Shown here piece by piece: positions 59,111 through 64,000 of a stretch of 64,000 nt of DNA. Position numbers and translations under genes: made by a program. The stretch spans positions 372,001 through 436,000 of the forward strand of contig NZ_JARKNA010000003.1 of assembly GCF_029360765.1 (NCBI RefSeq). The letters are read 5' to 3'. Under the pieces are notes generated by a model, which saw only the letters and a program-made list of their open reading frames with translations, searched no databases and was not told the DNA's origin. The stretch is from Terrimonas pollutisoli. Its GTDB lineage: Bacteria; Bacteroidota; Bacteroidia; Chitinophagales; Chitinophagaceae. Position 1 is the stretch's first letter. Every line of letters starts with the position of its first letter.

Positions 59111-60973
59111 ATGAAAAATCTCAAGGCCGTTTATAAATACTTTTGGAAATACCGTATCCGTTTGGGTATAGGTATCCTGTTTGTTTTTCTTTCCAACTAC
59201 TTCAACGTACTGACGCCCCAGATCACCGGGTATGTAATCGATTTTGTGCAAAAGGCATTGAACCTGCCGGGTTATAAACCCAAAAATAATGGCCCCGGTT
59301 ATGATGTATTGGTAAACCAGTTCATTGCAAAGGTGGAATCGGTAAACTATAGCCCCGCAAATGTGGTGGTTCTATGTGGCATCGTGATATTGGCGCTGGC
59401 ACTGTTGCGTGGGTTCTTTCTTTTCCTGATGCGGCAAACTATTATCGTGATGAGCCGGCACATTGAATTTGATCAGAAGAATGAAGTTTACCGGCATTAT
59501 CAGAAATTGGACGCCGCTTTTTATAAACGAAACAGCACCGGCGACCTGATGAACCGCATAGCCGAAGACGTGAGCAGGGTGAGAATGTTTACAGGTCCGG
59601 CGATCATGTACCTCGTCAACCTGATTGCTGTTATCTCACTGGCTGTATTTTTTATGATCAGAAGAGATGCTTTATTGACTTTATATGTGTTGGCGCCTTT
59701 ACCCATATTAGCCATTACTATTTATTATGTCAACAACATGATCCATAAAAAAAGTGAACGGATCCAGGCTTCACTTTCAAATCTGACTACTAATGCGCAG
59801 GAATCCTATTCTGGTATCCGCGTTATTAAATCTTTTGTGCAGGAAAAAGCGATGCTGGGCTTTTTTTCCAATAACAGCGAAGAATACAGGAAGAATGCGA
59901 TAAGCCTGGCGAAAGTGGAAGCCATCTATTTTCCTTCTATTACTTTATTGGTGGGCTTAAGTACGTTGCTGACGATAATGATCGGCGGGCTTTATTATAT
60001 TACCGGAAGTCATAATATAGGGGTAGATACCATCGTGGAATTTATCATGTATATCAACATGCTTACATTCCCGGTTAGTGCCATTGGTATGACGGCAAGT
60101 ATGATACAACGGGCGGCTGCTTCACAAAAACGCATTAATGAATTTTTAGATACGGAACCTTCGATCGGAGAACCTGGAAAGCCTGTTGACATAAAGCTGC
60201 AGGGGAATATCCGTTTTGAGAATGTCGATTTTATTTATCGGGATACAGGTATAAAGGCTTTGTCGAATTTTAGTTTGCAGGTAAACAAAGGAGAGAAGAT
60301 CGCTATTGTTGGAAGGACCGGCAGTGGCAAAACAACTGTCGCCCAGTTGCTGCTTCGTATGTATGATCCGCAGAAAGGAAAAGTGGAACTGGATGATGTT
60401 AATATAAAAAACATCAGCTTGCGCACCCTGAGGGAGCAAATCAGCTATGTGCCGCAGGATGTATTCCTGTTTAGTGAAACAGTGTCTAATAACATTGGCT
60501 TTGGGTTGGAAAAAACGACGGCCACAGCTGTGGAAAAAGCGGCCACGCAGGCCCATGTTCATAAGGAAATCCATGGCTTCTCTGAAGGATACAGTACCAT
60601 GATCGGGGAGCGGGGCGTCACCTTAAGCGGCGGACAAAAGCAACGCATTTCCATAGCCAGGGCCCTGATAAAAGATCCTGCCATGGTCATTTTTGATGAC
60701 TGTCTTAGCGCCGTTGATGTCAAAACGGAAAAGGAGATCATCAGCAGCCTCAATGAATACCTGCAGGATAAAACCGCCATCATCATTACTCACCGGATAT
60801 TCTCTCTATTTGATTTTGATAAGATCGTAGTGCTGGAGGATGGTGAAATAGTAGAGCAGGGCACCCACCGGGAATTGCTGGCTCAAAAAGGATTCTATGC
60901 GGCCTTGTATCAGCGACAACAACAGGAAGAAAAGGGTACTCCCGAGAATGGAGAATATGCAGGCATGCTATAA
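59111..60973 (+). CDS. ABC-type exporter (fused membrane and ATPase domains)
   Basis: A 620-residue half-transporter of the MsbA/multidrug type (ATG 59111). Six membrane helices lie in residues ~15-320, for example ILFVFLSNYFNVLTPQITGY and VVLCGIVILALALLRGFFLF. The ATPase domain follows: VGRTGSGKTT (Walker A), LSGGQKQRISIARAL (signature), VIFDDCLSAVD (Walker B; Cys follows the Asp pair where Glu is absent next to it, DDCLSAVD) and ITHRI. It may move lipid or drug-like substrates. Note that the usual catalytic Glu after Walker B is Asp-Cys here, so the ATPase may be weak. Confidence 0.92.
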   Translation: MKNLKAVYKYFWKYRIRLGIGILFVFLSNYFNVLTPQITGYVIDFVQKALNLPGYKPKNNGPGYDVLVNQFIAKVESVNYSPANVVVLCGIVILALALLRGFFLFLMRQTIIVMSRHIEFDQKNEVYRHYQKLDAAFYKRNSTGDLMNRIAEDVSRVRMFTGPAIMYLVNLIAVISLAVFFMIRRDALLTLYVLAPLPILAITIYYVNNMIHKKSERIQASLSNLTTNAQESYSGIRVIKSFVQEKAMLGFFSNNSEEYRKNAISLAKVEAIYFPSITLLVGLSTLLTIMIGGLYYITGSHNIGVDTIVEFIMYINMLTFPVSAIGMTASMIQRAAASQKRINEFLDTEPSIGEPGKPVDIKLQGNIRFENVDFIYRDTGIKALSNFSLQVNKGEKIAIVGRTGSGKTTVAQLLLRMYDPQKGKVELDDVNIKNISLRTLREQISYVPQDVFLFSETVSNNIGFGLEKTTATAVEKAATQAHVHKEIHGFSEGYSTMIGERGVTLSGGQKQRISIARALIKDPAMVIFDDCLSAVDVKTEKEIISSLNEYLQDKTAIIITHRIFSLFDFDKIVVLEDGEIVEQGTHRELLAQKGFYAALYQRQQQEEKGTPENGEYAGML

Positions 60974-61059
60974 AATTGGATGTCCTGAATCCCCGGTTAT
61001 AGCCATTCACGTTCAACGATAAACCCGGTCGCGGGAACTTACTGAAAAATTCAATCTCT

Positions 61060-61090
61060 TTTGGCTGTTTCAAAAACATCTCTATATTTG
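61060..61090 (+). promoter_or_regulatory. Promoter of the DUF3276 gene
   Basis: TTTG (61060-61063), a 19-base spacer and TATATTTG (61083-61090) match the Bacteroidota -33/-7 consensus well. Confidence 0.75.
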
Positions 61091-61138
61091 TGACTTCATA
61101 AAAAGGGAAGTATTTTTTAAATCTGAAAATTAACTATT

Positions 61139-61600
61139 GTGGCGTACGAGAACAACGACAAGAAAATGGAAAGTATTTACAGCAAAAGAATCCGTGCCGG
61201 AAAGAGAAGAACGTATTTTTTTGATGTAAGAGCAACCCGTGGTAATGATTATTACCTGACCATTACGGAAAGCCGTAAGCGTTTTGATGATAACGGGTAT
61301 GACAGGCACAAGATTTTTTTGTACAAAGAGGACTTCAACAAATTTATCAAGGCATTGGGTGAATCAGTTGACTACGTGAAAACAGAATTGATGCCTGATT
61401 TCGATTTTGATGCATTCAATCACGATGAGGTAGATGAATATGGTGCAGAAGGATCTGCGGCTGCGACTGAAGAAACTCCAGCTTCTGAGGTTAAAACAAA
61501 TGGTATTGCACCAAAGGTAGAACCAGTTGCAGTGGCTCCTATAACTGAAACTGCTGCCAATGTGCAAAACAACAGTCAGGAAGAAGTTGACAAATGGTAA
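61139..61600 (+). CDS. PUR-alpha-like DNA/RNA-binding protein (DUF3276)
   Basis: A 153-residue protein starting at GTG 61139 (MAYENNDKKMESIYSKRIRA). Residues ~12-100 are one PUR repeat (AGKRRTYFFDVRATRGNDYY, LTITESRKRFDDNGYDRHKI), the single-strand nucleic acid-binding fold. The C-terminus is acidic and Ala/Pro-rich. The family is abundant in Bacteroidota; its role is unclear. A good promoter and a strong terminator make it a single-gene unit. Confidence 0.9.
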   Translation: MAYENNDKKMESIYSKRIRAGKRRTYFFDVRATRGNDYYLTITESRKRFDDNGYDRHKIFLYKEDFNKFIKALGESVDYVKTELMPDFDFDAFNHDEVDEYGAEGSAAATEETPASEVKTNGIAPKVEPVAVAPITETAANVQNNSQEEVDKW

Positions 61601-61623
61601 TAACCGTTTGTGTAAATAATTAA

Positions 61624-61650
61624 ATGCCTCCTTTTGGGAGGCATTTTTAT
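61624..61650 (+). terminator. Intrinsic terminator of the DUF3276 gene
   Basis: ATGCCTCC / GGAGGCAT stem with loop TTTTG and TTTTATTT. It follows the stop by about 25 bases. Confidence 0.85.
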
Positions 61651-61710
61651 TTGCTTATTCTGTTATCGTTGTGGTTATTGTTGTTAGTATGACAATTAAT
61701 ATGAGTTTCT

Positions 61711-61830
61711 CATCCCATTAGGGATGATTTGTGGTGTAAAAGTATCAGCGGAAAAGGCACAAGACGTTCCAAAGGAACGTTTGGTGCCTTTATTCTATGA
61801 GCAGTTACCCATGATGTGTTCCTACGGAAC
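61711..61830. repeat. Group of three palindromes between DUF3276 and pgi
   Basis: CATCCC ATTA GGGATG (61711-61726), a nested inverted repeat AAAGGCAC..ACGTTCC AAA GGAACGT..GTGCCTTT (61753-61791) and GTTCC TAC GGAAC (61818-61830). The middle one could terminate pgi transcripts from the other side. These are intergenic repeats of a common Bacteroidota type. Confidence 0.55.
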
Positions 61831-61873
61831 AATTTAGTAAACTGATTATCTCTGAAAAAGATCCTGGCATTAG

Positions 61874-63526
61874 TTATTTCCTCCAGGCTTTATACGCATT
61901 GATCAATCCATTAGTCGATGAATCATGATTGCTGACATCTTCTTTCGTTTCCAATTCGGGCAGGATTTTATTAGCGAGTTGTTTGCCCAGTTCAACACCC
62001 CACTGGTCAAAACTGAAGATATTCCAGATAATACCCTGGGTAAATATTTTATGTTCGTATAAGGCGATAAGTTGGCCCAGTGTAAAAGGTGTAACCTTCT
62101 TTAGTAAAAATGAATTCGTCGGCTTGTTGCCCGCAAAGACTTTAAAGGGCAACAATTTCGAAATCTGTTCTGGTGTTAATCCCTGTTTCTCCAATTCCTT
62201 TTCTGCTTCTTCATCTGTCTTTCCATTCATCAATGCTTCTGTTTGGGCAAAAAAATTGGACAATAGTTTTTGATGATGATCGCCAACACGATTATGTGTC
62301 TGGGCAGGTGCTATAAAGTCACAGGGGATAAGTGGTGTACCCTGGTGTATCAATTGGTAAAATGCATGCTGACCATTGGTGCCGGGTTCGCCCCAAATCA
62401 CCGGGCCGGTTGCATACTCGACAGCCTCACCATTGCGGTCAATGCTTTTGCCATTGCTTTCCATATTTCCCTGTTGAAAATAGGCCGGGAAACGATGCAT
62501 GTATTGATCATAAGGAAGAATGGCTTCCGTTTGTGATCCAAAGAAATTGGTGTACCATAAGCCGATCATCCCCATTAGCACCGGGATGTTTTTATCAAAA
62601 GGCGTTTCCTGGAAATGTTGATCGGTATGATGGGCACCCTTTAGTAGCTGTTCAAAGTTTTTATAGCCGATACTCAAAGCGATAGACAAGCCGATGGCGC
62701 TCCACAAGGAATAACGTCCGCCTACCCAATCCCAGAATTCAAACATATTATCCTTATCGATCCCAAATTTTACTACTTCTTTTTCATTGGTTGATAGAGC
62801 GGCAAAATGTTTGGCGATATGTTTTTCGTTTTTTGCTTTTATCAGGAACCATTCCCTGGCCGTATGTGCGTTGGTCATAGTTTCCTGCGTGGTAAAAGTT
62901 TTAGAAGCAACCAGGAAAAGCGTTCTTTCAGGATTAACTTTTTTTAATGTTTCAGCAATGTGTGTACCGTCAATGTTTGAGACAAAGAATGTTTCGATGT
63001 CCTGCGATTGGTAAGGCTTCAATGCTTCTGTTACCATCAATGGTCCCAGGTCACTGCCGCCGATACCGATATTGACAATATATTTTATCCGCTTGCCGGT
63101 ATAGCCCCGGTGTTCGCCACTATGCACTGCTTCGCAAAAAGATTTCATTTTGCGTAATACCTTTTTCACTTCGGGCATCACATTATTCCCTTCAGAATAG
63201 ACAGGTTGTTTGGAAAAATTGCGCAAAGCGGTATGCAACACAGACCGGTGCTCCGTTGCATTGATTATTTCACCATTGAACATGGCACTGATCGCCTCCT
63301 TCAATTTACACTCCTGCGCCAGTTGCAACAGCAATTCAATGGTTTTATCGGTGATGATATTTTTGGAGTAGTCAAAAAGGATATCATCAAAACGGGTGCT
63401 GAATTTGTGATAACGGTCTTTGTCCCTTTCAAACAGGCTTCTCATTTTCACGGTCTTCATTTCTGAAAAATGATCCTGTAACAGTGACCATGCAGTGGTA
63501 GTAGTTGGATTGATCTTTGGTAACAT
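61874..63526 (-). CDS. pgi: Glucose-6-phosphate isomerase
   Basis: A 550-residue Pgi (ATG 63526, [13 protein letters not shown]). Seen: [53 protein letters not shown] and [19 protein letters not shown] [16 protein letters not shown], which hold the phosphate site and the catalytic Glu and His, and [16 protein letters not shown]. It interconverts glucose-6-phosphate and fructose-6-phosphate, which also feeds glmS. It lies just downstream of a threonine aldolase gene on the same strand. Confidence 0.97.
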   Translation of the reverse strand: MLPKINPTTTTAWSLLQDHFSEMKTVKMRSLFERDKDRYHKFSTRFDDILFDYSKNIITDKTIELLLQLAQECKLKEAISAMFNGEIINATEHRSVLHTALRNFSKQPVYSEGNNVMPEVKKVLRKMKSFCEAVHSGEHRGYTGKRIKYIVNIGIGGSDLGPLMVTEALKPYQSQDIETFFVSNIDGTHIAETLKKVNPERTLFLVASKTFTTQETMTNAHTAREWFLIKAKNEKHIAKHFAALSTNEKEVVKFGIDKDNMFEFWDWVGGRYSLWSAIGLSIALSIGYKNFEQLLKGAHHTDQHFQETPFDKNIPVLMGMIGLWYTNFFGSQTEAILPYDQYMHRFPAYFQQGNMESNGKSIDRNGEAVEYATGPVIWGEPGTNGQHAFYQLIHQGTPLIPCDFIAPAQTHNRVGDHHQKLLSNFFAQTEALMNGKTDEEAEKELEKQGLTPEQISKLLPFKVFAGNKPTNSFLLKKVTPFTLGQLIALYEHKIFTQGIIWNIFSFDQWGVELGKQLANKILPELETKEDVSNHDSSTNGLINAYKAWRK

Positions 63527-63535
63527 GCTGTTCAA

Positions 63536-64000
63536 TTATAAAGTTGAGATGATGTCAATGGTTTTTGCAACCATTTCTTTGGTAATATCAAGATGGAGAA
63601 CAAAACGTACCCTGTTGGGTGCAATGGCATAGCTGAGAATATTTTTTTCTTTGAGCTTAGCCACCAATGCAGGGGCGCCTTGTTTTTCCTTTAATTCAAA
63701 AATGATAATATTCGTTTCAACCGGCAGCACCATTTCTACAAAATCTTTCTTGTCGAGGGCCACTGCTATTTGTGCAGCATGCTCATGATCTTCCTGCAAA
63801 CGGCCGATATTGTTTTGCAACGCATAAATGCCCGCCGCCGCTAAAAAACCGGCCTGCCTCATACCGCCACCAAACACTTTTCTTATTCTTCTCGCTTTTT
63901 TTATAAACGCGGCATTTCCCAATAGCAGGCTTCCTACGGGGCAGCCAAGACTTTTGCTTAAGCAAATAGAAATACTGTCAAACACGTTTCCATATTGCTC
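63536..64000 (-). CDS. ltaE: Threonine aldolase, C-terminal part (5' end outside window)
   Basis: The last ~154 residues of a fold-type I PLP aldolase. The frame is open to base 64000. Seen: ICLSKSLGCPVGSLLLG, with the PLP Lys, then RKVFGGGMRQAGFLAAAG and the closing NRVRFVLHLDITKEMVAKT. It splits threonine or allo-threonine into glycine and acetaldehyde. It ends 9 bases before the pgi start. Confidence 0.9.
   Translation of the reverse strand, partial: EQYGNVFDSISICLSKSLGCPVGSLLLGNAAFIKKARRIRKVFGGGMRQAGFLAAAGIYALQNNIGRLQEDHEHAAQIAVALDKKDFVEMVLPVETNIIIFELKEKQGAPALVAKLKEKNILSYAIAPNRVRFVLHLDITKEMVAKTIDIISTL

Overview
The window looks like a chromosomal segment of a Bacteroidota bacterium, most likely of the Chitinophagaceae type. 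Reasons: promoter boxes of the TTTG / TAnnTTTG kind, almost no Shine-Dalgarno sequences, a TonB-dependent receptor, and several families typical of this phylum (GIN-domain DUF2807, PUR-like DUF3276, DUF4954, S10-type peptidase, OmpA with TSP3 repeats). No prophage, integrase or classical IS transposase was seen. Family names are assigned by reading motifs; no database search was possible.

Layout. 1-8 kb: end of ddl, a PASTA protein, a rhodanese, a thiamine-type TonB receptor under a TPP riboswitch, a GIN-domain protein, an initiator tRNA with a GIY-YIG gene and a partial tRNA copy behind it, then era and der. 8-17 kb (mostly minus strand): DUF4954, glmS, mgtE, a SET protein, mutS. 17-28 kb: a SpoU methyltransferase, a broken toxin-antitoxin pair, a UbiA-type prenyltransferase preceded by a fragment of itself, ruvX, def, a pseudouridine synthase, lipB, a PLP enzyme, a sugar nucleotidyltransferase, and an ECF sigma factor overlapping a membrane-anchored trypsin-like protease. 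28-40 kb: a DEAD-box helicase, then a long aromatic amino acid cluster (prephenate dehydratase, aminotransferase, prephenate dehydrogenase, DAHP synthase/chorismate mutase, aroB, aroA, an antitoxin/PIN pair, aroC). A Phe/Tyr-rich leader peptide and an attenuator precede the cluster. 40-52 kb: L,D-transpeptidase, OmpA, many small accessory genes, duplications and immunity-type genes, an S10 peptidase and a GNAT enzyme. 52-59 kb: a 1773-residue protein with two alpha/beta-hydrolase domains, a CHAT caspase-like domain and a helical tail, followed by a peptidoglycan-binding/amidase-like gene. 59-64 kb: ABC exporter, DUF3276, pgi and a partial threonine aldolase.

The most unusual feature is a family of C-rich palindromic elements concentrated in the aromatic cluster. 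One 491-bp member carries a DUF559 (Vsr-like) nuclease reading frame and sits in frame inside chorismate synthase. Smaller relatives occupy several gene junctions and in two cases supply the stop codon of one gene and the start codon of the next. A 175-bp relative between era and der shares the sub-terminal sequence of the DUF559 element, which suggests a nuclease-encoding element with non-autonomous derivatives.

The other strong candidates for undescribed biology are the lipase-lipase-CHAT protein with its wall-hydrolase neighbour, the Phe attenuator, and the tRNA/GIY-YIG cassette.
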